This document shows, piece after piece, positions 1-8,216 of a DNA stretch of 64,000 bases (position 1 is the first letter of the stretch; each line of letters begins with the position of its first letter). This DNA is from Lachnospiraceae bacterium. GTDB taxonomy: Bacteria > Bacillota > Clostridia > Lachnospirales > Lachnospiraceae. The position numbers and the translations under genes are program-made. The DNA is taken from the NCBI GenBank assembly GCA_017612555.1, contig JAGAFR010000085.1:1-64000 (forward strand). Reading direction: 5' to 3'. The notes under the pieces were generated by a model. The model searched no databases. It was not told the DNA's origin and was given only the letters and a program-made list of their open reading frames with translations.

Positions 1-61
1 CCGACAGGCAAAAAAATTTCATCCCCATCAAAATAGAGGCAAATACGCCATACAGATGAAA

Positions 62-96
62 CGGCTCAACCCCTTGTCATTACTGGGATTGAGCCG
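62..96 (-). terminator. Candidate terminator downstream of ftsQ
   Basis: A 12-bp inverted repeat (arms 62-73 and 85-96, loop of 11) lies about 60 bases beyond the ftsQ stop codon. In the minus-strand RNA the single non-identical position becomes a U-G wobble, whereas in the plus-strand RNA it is a C-A mismatch, so the structure fits minus-strand transcription and the end of the division operon. The T-tract after it is short (TTT), so termination strength is uncertain. Positions 1-61 show nothing else I can support. Confidence 0.45.
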
Positions 97-157
97 ATTG
101 TGCTTCAAAACTTGAGATTTAATTTATCAACACTTTTTTTGAAAAATAATGAAATTT

Positions 158-979
158 TTATTCGTCTCCGGCTTTACTTTCTTCTTCCCCGATCTCTTCC
201 TCTTCTGTCTCTTCGCTATCGGCAGCGTTCTCGTCCTTATCTATATCAAAAGAAAAGTTAACTTCTTCGCCCACATAATTCTCCATGTGAAGGGTTCCCG
301 AATATCCCCTCAGCTTGGGAAGGAGCAGATGCATCTCATTGATCTTCTCATCAATAAAATCATCCGTTCCCAGGGATACTCTCGCATCCCCGAAATACAA
401 TGTGATGTTCTCATCCGAATCAAAAGCTATCCTGTCGGTCTCGATATCATATTTCCCGAGGAGCTGGGTGATGCTGAGGATAGTTAAAAAAACAGCCGGT
501 TTTTTAACCGGAAGCGGCTCATGCAATACCACATGATCATATGACAGTCCCGTCACGAACGGGATCCCCTCGATGGCCCTGTTCGAGCTTTCGACCACGA
601 TACCGTCTTTGTCAAAATACATGAAATGACCCAGATACTCCACATATCCCGCCACGGCTTTTTCATATACATTTATCCTGACAGAATTCGAATTCAATAT
701 ATCAACGTCCATTTTTTCTATGAACGGTATGTTCTCTATCGTCTTGTTCCTGTACATGAGCGACAGCACGAGCGAATTGTACGAATACGGTCCGGTAAAT
801 ACCATATCCTTTATCTCGTCTTCGGAATAATGGGAATTTCCGCTGACGGTAACGCTCGTTATCGAATACTTGTACCACAGAAAAGACAGCAGTCCGCTGA
901 TCAGGGCCAGGACAACTATCACAGTAAGCATGATCCTCAGGACTTTGTTGTTTTTTATGACGGACAGCGGCTTTATCAT
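158..979 (-). CDS. ftsQ: Cell division protein FtsQ/DivIB
   Basis: Divisome protein that bridges FtsL and the septal transpeptidase. The 273-residue product has a basic N-terminus, one membrane segment (about residues 17-37), then an extracytoplasmic POTRA domain beginning near ITSVTVSGN, and an acidic low-complexity C-terminal tail rich in Glu and Asp. I chose the ATG at 979 because GGAGGG lies 5 bases upstream and it starts just after the ftsW stop (981-983); the longer reading frame from 1012 would overlap ftsW. It is the last gene of the division operon in this window; ftsZ does not follow within the 157 bases left. The identification rests on POTRA-like sequence, topology and position, since FtsQ/DivIB sequences diverge strongly. 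Confidence 0.88.
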   Translation of the reverse strand: MIKPLSVIKNNKVLRIMLTVIVVLALISGLLSFLWYKYSITSVTVSGNSHYSEDEIKDMVFTGPYSYNSLVLSLMYRNKTIENIPFIEKMDVDILNSNSVRINVYEKAVAGYVEYLGHFMYFDKDGIVVESSNRAIEGIPFVTGLSYDHVVLHEPLPVKKPAVFLTILSITQLLGKYDIETDRIAFDSDENITLYFGDARVSLGTDDFIDEKINEMHLLLPKLRGYSGTLHMENYVGEEVNFSFDIDKDENAADSEETEEEEIGEEESKAGDE

Positions 980-980
980 C

Positions 981-2129
981 CTATCCCTCCAGGCGTATGC
1001 TTCTTGATACACTCAGGACAAGCCCCATTTCCGCCAGAAGGAACACTATCGAAGATCCGCCGTAACTGATGAACGGGAGCGTTATTCCCGTATTGGGGAT
1101 GGTATTGGTAACGACTGCTATGTTAAGTATGACCTGGATGGATATGTGTGCCATAACACCCACAACAAGAAGCGCCCCGAACATATCCTGCGCGTTATTG
1201 GCTATTACCATGAACCTCCATATCAGGAGCACGAACAGAAGGATGATCGCTATCGCTCCGAACAGTCCCAGCTCCTCACATATGATGGAAAAGATCATAT
1301 CATTCTGGGCTTCAGGTAGGTAACCGAGCTTCTGAATGCTCTCCCCGAGACCTTTCCCGAATATATCTCCCGAACCTATGGCATACAGTGCCTGAAGAGT
1401 CTGGAAACCTTTATTGGCGGCATAGGATTCCGGGTCCATCCACGCTTTTATCCTGGCAAATCTGTACGACAGCCCCGTGGGAAGGATGTCATATTTGACC
1501 AGAAGGACCATTGCGACCGCAAACACTACAGCTATGCCCGCGATTATGAAATACTCCTTGTATTGCGGCGTCGCAACGAACAGCATCATCAGGACTATAC
1601 TGAAGATGATTATGGCCGAGCTTAAGTTCTGGGTGATCGTAAGGACGCAGAATGAATGCGGGATCGCAAGAGCCAGTACTATGAGCAATCCTCTCTTTTC
1701 CTTGATATGCTCACCGAATCTGCACACAACCGACGCGAAGAAAATGATCAGCGCAAGCTTTGCAACCTCAGCAGGCTGAAGCGACATACCGAGATTAAGC
1801 CATCTTCTTGCACCACCGGCTTCATATCCGAGCGGAGTAAGCACCAACAGTATGAGGACAAGCGATACAACATATGCGATCGCGGCAAATCTTTGTACTA
1901 TATGATAATCAAAAAGCATTATCGCCAGCATTACAACTATCCCGATAGCTGATGCGATCGCCTGTTTTCTGAAATAAAACGCCGAATCCTCAAACTTGAT
2001 GTTAGCTTCGTAAGAACTTGTCGAATACAGCATTACAAGTCCGAAAAGAAGTAGAAATATAACAATGAACAGCATTGTATAATCAAAAAAGTATTTAATT
2101 TTCTTCTTTTTCTTTACCTGTTCACTCAT
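981..2129 (-). CDS. ftsW: Septal peptidoglycan polymerase FtsW (SEDS family)
   Basis: SEDS-family glycosyltransferase that polymerises lipid II at the septum together with its cognate class B PBP. The 382-residue protein has about ten membrane segments and the family hallmarks, including the large loop with RFARIKAWMDPE, the GGGA-type region near EAGGARRWLN, and the C-terminal FISYGGSS. The start at 2129 (MSEQVKKKK) gives the normal short basic N-terminus; the frame is open 20 codons further but those codons would overlap the upstream PBP gene. Its ribosome site is weak, so translation may be coupled to the PBP gene that ends 20 bases upstream. RodA is the alternative SEDS member, but its place between the septal PBP and ftsQ argues for FtsW. 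Confidence 0.93.
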   Translation of the reverse strand: MSEQVKKKKKIKYFFDYTMLFIVIFLLLFGLVMLYSTSSYEANIKFEDSAFYFRKQAIASAIGIVVMLAIMLFDYHIVQRFAAIAYVVSLVLILLVLTPLGYEAGGARRWLNLGMSLQPAEVAKLALIIFFASVVCRFGEHIKEKRGLLIVLALAIPHSFCVLTITQNLSSAIIIFSIVLMMLFVATPQYKEYFIIAGIAVVFAVAMVLLVKYDILPTGLSYRFARIKAWMDPESYAANKGFQTLQALYAIGSGDIFGKGLGESIQKLGYLPEAQNDMIFSIICEELGLFGAIAIILLFVLLIWRFMVIANNAQDMFGALLVVGVMAHISIQVILNIAVVTNTIPNTGITLPFISYGGSSIVFLLAEMGLVLSVSRSIRLEG

Positions 2130-2148
2130 TACGATAAAAACCCGTATA

Positions 2149-4641
2149 TCAGTTTGTAAGATCCGTAACGGTAGGATCCACCGGTGCACCGGTCTGCGGA
2201 TCGAGAAGCACTCCGGAAGTAGGATCTATCGCATAACCCGTAGCAGGATCGATCTCTACCTTCCTGCCTGTTGTATCTTCCTCATCAAGTGCGTTGCCGT
2301 TTTCATCAACAAATGTAATGGCGCCGTTTGACTGCGCAGCTCCCTGCTCTTCGGTTTTTTCGGAATCGACAATGATCTCGCCCTGTGTCTCTTCCTCTGT
2401 TTCGGCAGTCGATCCTTTTGAGAAATCCTGCTGTTTTTCCGCAAGCTCAGCGGCTTCTTTTTCCGTAAGCTCTTCCGTCTGGAAAATACCCATATACGGA
2501 AGGACCTCGGTCAGAATATCTTTACACAGAACGGCAGCATATTTTGAAACGGCCTGGTTTCCCGTGTTGGGTTCATCAACAACAACGTAGCACACTATCT
2601 GCGGATCGTCAGCCGGAGCAAATGACATAAAGGAAACGACATAGTTCGGCGTACCTCTCGGATACTTCTCGGCAGTACCGGTCTTACCGCCTATACGGTA
2701 TCCCGCGGGTCTTGCCGATTTACCGGTTCCATTTTCAACAACACCTATGCAAAGCTCCCTTATCTTCTCACTTGTAGCTTCCGATACGGTCTGCTTGAGT
2801 ATCCTCGGTTCAACCGTCTCAACCGTTGCACCCGCGGAATCAAGTATCTTGGTAACAACGTGAGGTCTGTAATAATATCCGCCGTTAATAAGGCTGCAGA
2901 ACCCCGATACCATCTGTATCATCGTAACGTTAAATCCCTGTCCGAACGAGCTGATCGCAAGGTCGGTCGGTGTCATCGTATTGATGTCAAATACAAGCGA
3001 ATTGGTGAGCGCTTCACCCGTAAGATCTATATTTGTCTTAAGTCCGAAATTGAATATCTGATTATATTTCATGAATATAGATTTGCCTATCGTTCCACCG
3101 ATCTTCATAAACGCAACGTTACACGACTGCTCGAGGGCTCCGGCGAACGTAAGCGTACCGTGTCCGAGACGGTTGCTGCAGTGGATCTGATGTCCTCCCA
3201 CCTCGGTAACACCGTTACATACATACGACTCATCGCCCTTTAGTATCCCTTCTTCAAGTCCCGCCGCCATAGTAAACGGCTTCATCGTCGAACCGGGCTC
3301 GTATGTGGAGTTAATGCAGAAGTTCTTCCACAGCGCGTTAAGAGCTTCCATCTTGGCTTCCTCATAAGCCTTTTCATATGCCTCACCATATGTCATACCC
3401 GCGTACGGATCAGCTGGATTCTCAGCACCTTCTTCTCCGTCTTCCTTATCTCCTCCTACATTTATATCTATATTACCGTTACCGCCCTCTGCACTCTCTT
3501 CCGCAGTCTCCGGGGACTCTTCTGTCTTCCGTTCTTCGGACCCTTCTTCGCTTCCGGCCTCTGCCTCCGCCATTTTTCTGACAGCCTCGGCGATCTCGGT
3601 ATCATCCATGTTCTCAAGATCAAGTTCCGTCTCCCCGTCGAGTATTCCCTTCATCCCTCCGAACTGTCCGGGCTCAAGATCGACCTTGATATCCAGATTG
3701 TCAGTATTTCTCGGGTCGTTGAGATTGAACACGGGATAGCTTGCCATTGCAAGTATCTCACCGTTATTGGGATTCATTATTATGACGCCGGTATTGGAAG
3801 ATCCCGCGCCCTCTCTTGCCTCGTTCCTGTGTTCTTCGTTAAATGCAAGGATGTTCTTTTCAACTATACTCTGTATGTTGACATCGATACTCGTTACAAG
3901 TGTCTTACCGTCCTGTGCGGGCTTGAGTGTCCTCTCAAGGTTCTCGTTATCATTAAGGTACCCGTATTCCCTTCCGTTGGTTCCCACAAGAGTGCTGTTA
4001 TAAAACTCTTCAAGGCCGTATGCGCCTTCATTGTCACCCTGAACGAACCCTATGACGTCACACGCGAGTGAATTGTAGGGATACTGTCTTACATACGTAT
4101 CCTCAAGCCATATCCCCTTAAAATCAGGGTACATGTTCGGATTGTTCACCCTGTTCATTATCTCTCCCACGACTTCATAGCTCTGCTTCTTTGCAATGAC
4201 TCTGTACTGGCTGTCGGGATTTTCTCTTATGTATGAACGAAGTTCATCTTTTGTATAGAGGAATTCAATATCCGTAGAATACAATGTGGTGATCGTGCTC
4301 TCAATATTGGCGCCCTCGTCCTTATTGAGTGTCTTGGCATCGACAATGACATTGTAGACCTTCTGACTGACAGCCATCTTCGTATTGTTACGGTCAACGA
4401 TGTCCCCGCGCTTTGCCGGGATAGTGACGCTGTCGTAAGCCTGCTGAGACAATACTCTCTTTTTGTACTTCTCCCCTTCGGTCCGGTTGATGATGCACAG
4501 CCTTACGCCTAAAAAAGCAAAAGCCACCAGTATCATAATAAACAATACTGCCAGCTTTATCTGCATCTTCTGTGTAAATCTTCCCGATCCGATTTGTCTG
4601 TTATGCTTTGCCAAAACTACACCGCTATCTGCCCCGCTCAC
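2149..4641 (-). CDS. ftsI: Septal class B penicillin-binding protein (FtsI/PBP2B type)
   Basis: Transpeptidase that cross-links septal peptidoglycan, acting with FtsW. The 830-residue protein has one N-terminal membrane anchor (about 28-50), a PBP dimerisation domain, and the transpeptidase domain with STMK (catalytic Ser451), SCN (506-508) and KTGT (653-656). Two oddities stand out. An acidic low-complexity insert of about 90 residues (321-411) sits just before the catalytic serine, and the C-terminus lacks PASTA domains, ending instead in an acidic tail with four octad repeats starting with Asp-Pro. The start is GTG at 4641, overlapping the ftsL TGA by GTGA, which implies translational coupling. 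A SpoVD-like sporulation role is possible, but the division-cluster position favours FtsI. Confidence 0.94.
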   Translation of the reverse strand: MSGADSGVVLAKHNRQIGSGRFTQKMQIKLAVLFIMILVAFAFLGVRLCIINRTEGEKYKKRVLSQQAYDSVTIPAKRGDIVDRNNTKMAVSQKVYNVIVDAKTLNKDEGANIESTITTLYSTDIEFLYTKDELRSYIRENPDSQYRVIAKKQSYEVVGEIMNRVNNPNMYPDFKGIWLEDTYVRQYPYNSLACDVIGFVQGDNEGAYGLEEFYNSTLVGTNGREYGYLNDNENLERTLKPAQDGKTLVTSIDVNIQSIVEKNILAFNEEHRNEAREGAGSSNTGVIIMNPNNGEILAMASYPVFNLNDPRNTDNLDIKVDLEPGQFGGMKGILDGETELDLENMDDTEIAEAVRKMAEAEAGSEEGSEERKTEESPETAEESAEGGNGNIDINVGGDKEDGEEGAENPADPYAGMTYGEAYEKAYEEAKMEALNALWKNFCINSTYEPGSTMKPFTMAAGLEEGILKGDESYVCNGVTEVGGHQIHCSNRLGHGTLTFAGALEQSCNVAFMKIGGTIGKSIFMKYNQIFNFGLKTNIDLTGEALTNSLVFDINTMTPTDLAISSFGQGFNVTMIQMVSGFCSLINGGYYYRPHVVTKILDSAGATVETVEPRILKQTVSEATSEKIRELCIGVVENGTGKSARPAGYRIGGKTGTAEKYPRGTPNYVVSFMSFAPADDPQIVCYVVVDEPNTGNQAVSKYAAVLCKDILTEVLPYMGIFQTEELTEKEAAELAEKQQDFSKGSTAETEEETQGEIIVDSEKTEEQGAAQSNGAITFVDENGNALDEEDTTGRKVEIDPATGYAIDPTSGVLLDPQTGAPVDPTVTDLTN

Positions 4642-5078
4642 TCAAGAGATACGAACTGTCTGACGTAGTCTGTTCCGTCGCTGTTATATACAACGATCTG
4701 GTCATCGCTCGCATATGTCATTCCGAGTTCATCCATAGCGCGCTTTTTGATGTTCTCCAGCCCTATGGCGCCTTTGATACGGCTCTCGTAATCATCATTC
4801 TCTGCTTTGAGGCTTTGTAATTCCATTTCCATAGCAGACAGCTCCCCGACATATGTTGTCAGTGAGGACTGCATACGGATATATTGAACGCAAACAATAC
4901 CCGTGAGGACCATGGCAAGTGTCATAAAGATCATGAATCCCGGGTTCATTCCCGTATCCCTGTCTATGTTCTTACGGGCTACGGTCCTGTGTCTTCTGGG
5001 CGACCTTTCATCCTGTCTGACAGGTCTTAAGGCTCTTGCTGTATTGCCGTATACATATGCATCATTTCTTCTACCCAC
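4638..5078 (-). CDS. ftsL: FtsL-like cell division protein
   Basis: Small bitopic divisome protein expected to form a complex with FtsQ/DivIB and DivIC. The 146-residue product has a basic cytoplasmic N-terminus, one membrane segment (about 47-67) and an extracytoplasmic heptad-rich coiled coil (about 70-105), followed by a short C-terminal region. FtsL proteins are poorly conserved, so the call comes from topology and its fixed place between rsmH and the septal PBP. The start is GTG at 5078, supported by GGAAG 8 bases upstream. Its stop codon overlaps the start of the next gene. Confidence 0.82.
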   Translation of the reverse strand: MGRRNDAYVYGNTARALRPVRQDERSPRRHRTVARKNIDRDTGMNPGFMIFMTLAMVLTGIVCVQYIRMQSSLTTYVGELSAMEMELQSLKAENDDYESRIKGAIGLENIKKRAMDELGMTYASDDQIVVYNSDGTDYVRQFVSLE

Positions 5079-5120
5079 AAAAACACTTCCTTTCGAGTAT
5101 ACTATATATTGTGGCTAATA

Positions 5121-6056
5121 TCAAAGACTTTTACAAAATATCCGAAGTTTGGCACTTTTTGATCTCGGATTTTCTTCCATTTCTTCTTCCGAGGGCAGGA
5201 TCGGTTTCTTCGTAATGACCGTACCCTTTGAAACCTTACCGCATACACATACCGGAAAATCCGGCGGGCATGTACACGGGTTCTGAGCTTTTCTGAAGCT
5301 GTTCTTGACTATCCTGTCCTCCAGCGAGTGGAAGGTTATGACACAAAGCCTTCCCCCCGGACTGAGCAGATCTATCATCGTATCAAGGGTGTCGGACAAT
5401 ACGGTAAGTTCACGATTGAGTTCAATGCGTATAGCCTGAAATGTCTGTTTGGCCGGGTGTCCCATCGTCTTTTGTATCTTCATCGGGATCGAGGCCTTTA
5501 TGATGTCGACAAGCTCTCCTGTTGTCTTAATCGGGCCGCCTTCCCTGGCAGCCGTGATATGTTTGGCGATGTTGGCGGCGAACTTCTCCTCCCCATATAC
5601 GCGTATCACTCTTGCGAGTTCGCTCTGTGAATAGTTGTTCACTATGTCTGCCGCCGTCTTACTGCTCCTCGTGTCCATCCTCATGTCAAGAGGAGCGTCG
5701 CTCATATAAGAAAATCCCCTCTCGGGCGTATCAAGCTGGTAAGATGATACTCCCAGATCCAGCAGAATACCATCTACCGACGTGATCCCCATCGATCCGA
5801 GCACCTGCTGTATGTTGCAGTAGTTGTTGCGCACTATAGTCGCATTTTTAAATTCTTCAAGACGTTCCCCGGCGGCTGCAACTGCCGCTCCGTCCTGATC
5901 TATTCCGATCAATCTCCCCTGATCGTTCAGTTTTTCGAGAATGTGATACGAATGTCCACCGCCTCCCAACGTGCCGTCCACGTAGGTCCCTTCAGGTCTG
6001 ATGTCAAGTCCGTCTATCACTTCCCGCAGCAGAACCGGTTTGTGCTTAAACTCCAC
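5121..6056 (-). CDS. rsmH: 16S rRNA (cytosine-1402 N4)-methyltransferase RsmH
   Basis: SAM-dependent methyltransferase (MraW) that modifies C1402 of 16S rRNA in the decoding centre. The protein carries the family opening HKPVLLREV, the SAM loop [22 protein letters not shown], and the C-terminal [12 protein letters not shown] motif followed by a Cys-rich [12 protein letters not shown] segment. An ATG exists at 6077, but the GTG at 6056 has AAGGAG 6 bases upstream, and the encoded [10 protein letters not shown] matches the usual family start, so I prefer the 311-residue form. It follows mraZ by 24 bases in the division operon. Confidence 0.95.
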   Translation of the reverse strand: MEFKHKPVLLREVIDGLDIRPEGTYVDGTLGGGGHSYHILEKLNDQGRLIGIDQDGAAVAAAGERLEEFKNATIVRNNYCNIQQVLGSMGITSVDGILLDLGVSSYQLDTPERGFSYMSDAPLDMRMDTRSSKTAADIVNNYSQSELARVIRVYGEEKFAANIAKHITAAREGGPIKTTGELVDIIKASIPMKIQKTMGHPAKQTFQAIRIELNRELTVLSDTLDTMIDLLSPGGRLCVITFHSLEDRIVKNSFRKAQNPCTCPPDFPVCVCGKVSKGTVITKKPILPSEEEMEENPRSKSAKLRIFCKSL

Positions 6057-6080
6057 GCCCCTCTCCTTCCTTCTCATCCC

Positions 6081-6509
6081 CTAGATGGAGAGTCCGAGTC
6101 CTGCCATTTCCTCAGCGATGTCATCCATGTTGTCGATGCTCGTCTGCGCTCCCCAGCGCTCCTTGTCCCAGACTTCTATCTTGTCTATGACTCCGACAAG
6201 AACAACATCTTTGTCAAGCCCGGCATGTTCCCGAAGGTTGCCGGGGACCAATATCCTTCCCTGTTTGTCCGTTACCACTTCGACGGATGAGCCTACGATG
6301 TTACGGACATAGGTTCTTATATGGTTATTGGCCGGCAGAGTTTGGATCTTACCCAAAAAGGTTTCCCACGCCTCGTTGGTATAGATTGCAAGACAACCGT
6401 CATTCCCCTTCGTTATCACGAAAGCTTCCCCAAGCTGTTCGCGAAACTTTGTGGGCACTATCAAACGCCCTTTCGGATCGATTGTGTGGTTGTATTCACC
6501 CATGAACAT
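6081..6509 (-). CDS. mraZ: Transcriptional regulator MraZ
   Basis: AbrB-like DNA-binding protein that forms ring-shaped oligomers and represses its own division operon. The 142-residue product contains two SpoVT/AbrB-type half domains, each with the DxKGRIxVP-like motif (DPKGRLIVP near the N-terminus and DKQGRILVP near residue 85). The ATG at 6509 has AGGAG 8 bases upstream. It is the first gene of the division operon, directly downstream of three GTGGT direct repeats that fit a MraZ operator. Confidence 0.96.
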   Translation of the reverse strand: MFMGEYNHTIDPKGRLIVPTKFREQLGEAFVITKGNDGCLAIYTNEAWETFLGKIQTLPANNHIRTYVRNIVGSSVEVVTDKQGRILVPGNLREHAGLDKDVVLVGVIDKIEVWDKERWGAQTSIDNMDDIAEEMAGLGLSI

Positions 6510-6521
6510 GGTGTTTGCTCC

Positions 6522-6551
6522 TATCTACCACTCTCTACCACTTTTCACCAC
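6522..6551 (-). promoter_or_regulatory. MraZ operator: three 10-bp direct repeats
   Basis: Read on the minus strand, three consecutive 10-mers begin with GTGGT: GTGGTGAAAA (6551-6542), GTGGTAGAGA (6541-6532) and GTGGTAGATA (6531-6522). Known MraZ sites are short G-rich repeats spaced at one helical turn near the mraZ promoter, and this array lies between the -10 element and the mraZ ribosome site. Binding here by this MraZ is inferred from spacing and position. Confidence 0.75.
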
Positions 6552-6560
6552 TACGTGACC

Positions 6561-6589
6561 ATATTAACCCATGAACCTTAAAAAATCAA
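6561..6589 (-). promoter_or_regulatory. Division-operon (mraZ) promoter
   Basis: A sigma-A type promoter on the minus strand: -35 TTGATT (6589-6584), a 17-base spacer, and -10 TAATAT (6566-6561). The predicted start of transcription falls at the edge of the first GTGGT repeat, which suits autorepression by MraZ. The remaining upstream DNA to 6687 holds further GTGGTGA-like sequences in both orientations (6593-6602 and 6638-6656) but no gene. Confidence 0.75.
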
Positions 6590-6687
6590 CCCGATATCAC
6601 CACAAAAAGTACCGTAAAATTGCCGAATTTTCGCATAGTGGTGAGAAGTGGGGGATATGACAAAAACCACATATAGAGCATGGAGGC

Positions 6688-6734
6688 AAAAAAAGAGTAC
6701 CGAAACCACTAAATATTGTTTTGGTACTCTTTTT
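6688..6734 (-). terminator. Rho-independent terminator after ychF
   Basis: A 12-bp stem (GAGTACCGAAAC paired with its near-complement, one G-U) with an 11-base loop is flanked by A-runs on one side and T-runs on the other, so it could act in both directions. It lies 40 bases beyond the ychF stop and isolates ychF from the division-operon promoter. Confidence 0.88.
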
Positions 6735-6773
6735 ACAGGTATATGAATTTTTTTTCAAAATTGTTTTACTTCA

Positions 6774-7871
6774 TCATACGTTGAAACGGAACAGGATGAC
6801 ATCTCCGTCCTTTACCACATAATCCTTTCCTTCCATTCCCACCAGGCCTTTTTCTCTTGCAGCGGAAAGGCTCCCGCAATCAAGCAGGTCCTTATAGTTT
6901 ACTACCTCGGCTTTGATGAAACCTCTTTCAAAATCGGTATGGATCTTTCCGGCAGCCTGCGGCGCCTTTGTTCCTATCTTGATCGTCCATGCCCTGCATT
7001 CATCCTCACCTGCCGTCAGGAAACTCATAAGGTTCAGTATCCTGTAGCTTGCGGCGATCAGCTTATCAAGGCCGGATTCCTTAAGTCCCAGATCTTCAAG
7101 GAACATCGCCTTCTCATCATCGTCAAGCTCCGCGATCTCCTGCTCTATCTGTGCGCAGATCACGAACACTTCACTTCCGTTCTCCCTGGCGAACTCTCTT
7201 ACTTTGGCAACGTTTGCATTTGATGCACCGTCATCCGCAAGATCATCCTCGGCAACATTTGCCGCAAAGATCACAGGCTTGCCGGTGAGCAGATTATATG
7301 AAGCAAGCCATGCCTCCTCATCTTCGTCCGCACACTCAAAGCCTATCGCAAGGTTATTGTCTTCAAGGTAAGCGATCAGCTTCTTCAGGAATTCAACTTC
7401 CTTCGCTATCTTCTTGTCATTGTTTGCAGCGCGTCCCTGTTTTGCCACACGCCTTTCAAGAACCTCTATATCCGCAAAGACCAGTTCCAGGTTTATGGTC
7501 TCGATATCCCTCAGCGGATCGATAGAGCCGTCAACGTGGACTACATTCGTATCCTCAAAGCATCTGACAACATGAACTATCGCATCGACTTCCCTTATGT
7601 TTGCAAGAAACTGATTGCCAAGTCCCTCACCCTTGGATGCACCCTTAACAAGTCCGGCTATATCAACAAATTCGATCGTTGCCGGAGTGACTTTCTTCGT
7701 ATTATATAGCTGACCGAGGAGTTTGATCCTCTCATCGGGTACAGCTACGACACCGACATTCGGATCTATCGTACAGAACGGATAGTTTGCCGATTCCGCA
7801 CCTGCCTTTGTAAGTGAATTAAAAAGTGTTGACTTCCCCACATTCGGAAGTCCGACAATGCCCAGACGCAT
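6774..7871 (-). CDS. ychF: Ribosome-binding ATPase/GTPase YchF
   Basis: Obg-family P-loop ATPase of the OLA1/YchF group, which associates with ribosomes and is linked to stress responses. The 365-residue protein has the P-loop GLPNVGKST at the N-terminus, the switch DIAGLVKGASKGEGLGNQF, a NVAE motif in place of NKxD (typical of YchF and tied to ATP preference), a coiled-coil region, and a C-terminal TGS domain. I chose ATG 7871 (MRLGIVGLP), with GAGAGG 10 bases upstream; the open frame extends 15 codons further without support. It is a single-gene unit with its own promoter and terminator. Confidence 0.97.
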   Translation of the reverse strand: MRLGIVGLPNVGKSTLFNSLTKAGAESANYPFCTIDPNVGVVAVPDERIKLLGQLYNTKKVTPATIEFVDIAGLVKGASKGEGLGNQFLANIREVDAIVHVVRCFEDTNVVHVDGSIDPLRDIETINLELVFADIEVLERRVAKQGRAANNDKKIAKEVEFLKKLIAYLEDNNLAIGFECADEDEEAWLASYNLLTGKPVIFAANVAEDDLADDGASNANVAKVREFARENGSEVFVICAQIEQEIAELDDDEKAMFLEDLGLKESGLDKLIAASYRILNLMSFLTAGEDECRAWTIKIGTKAPQAAGKIHTDFERGFIKAEVVNYKDLLDCGSLSAAREKGLVGMEGKDYVVKDGDVILFRFNV

Positions 7872-7928
7872 GTTATGTAAACCTCTCTTCCGGTCTAAAA
7901 TTAATGTGAAAATCACGCAACATATGGA

Positions 7929-7957
7929 ATTCTACCACATTACACGTGATTTCTCAA
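7929..7957 (-). promoter_or_regulatory. ychF promoter with extended -10
   Basis: On the minus strand, -35 TTGAGA (7957-7952), a 17-base spacer and -10 TAGAAT (7934-7929) preceded by TGG, giving an extended -10. It sits in the 113-base gap between the 70-residue gene and ychF. The core around the -10 is identical over 14 bases to the one in front of the FIST gene. Confidence 0.78.
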
Positions 7958-7984
7958 TCGATAAACGAATTGCCTTTTTACCCG

Positions 7985-8197
7985 TCAATACCTCTTCTCT
8001 ATCTCGCCCGTTATACCATACTCTTTTTTGAACAGATCCAGGTCTTCTTCATCCCTTATCAGCATGATCTCTTCAAAGGCGCCGGTCTGAAGGTTTAAAA
8101 AGCCCGCGACCTGTTCGCCGTTACATATGCTTGCTCTGATCATAGGCTTTTTGATATCGGGATCATATGTTTTTTGCGTATGCTTCTTAAAGAACAT
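7985..8197 (-). CDS. Small conserved protein of unknown function (70 aa)
   Basis: I do not recognise a functional family. The 70-residue soluble, charged protein starts MFFKKHTQ and contains a compact domain reading ICNGEQVAGF and EEIMLIRDEEDL, ending in EIEKRY. The ATG at 8197 has GGAG 9 bases upstream; the open frame runs up to 8263 but would overlap the end of the kinase-like gene. It is the last gene of the signalling operon that starts at 18678. There is no membrane segment or signal peptide. The regular sequence and good ribosome site support a real gene, but nothing assigns a role. Confidence 0.7.
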   Translation of the reverse strand: MFFKKHTQKTYDPDIKKPMIRASICNGEQVAGFLNLQTGAFEEIMLIRDEEDLDLFKKEYGITGEIEKRY

Positions 8198-8216
8198 ATT
8201 TGAATTCTCCAACATC

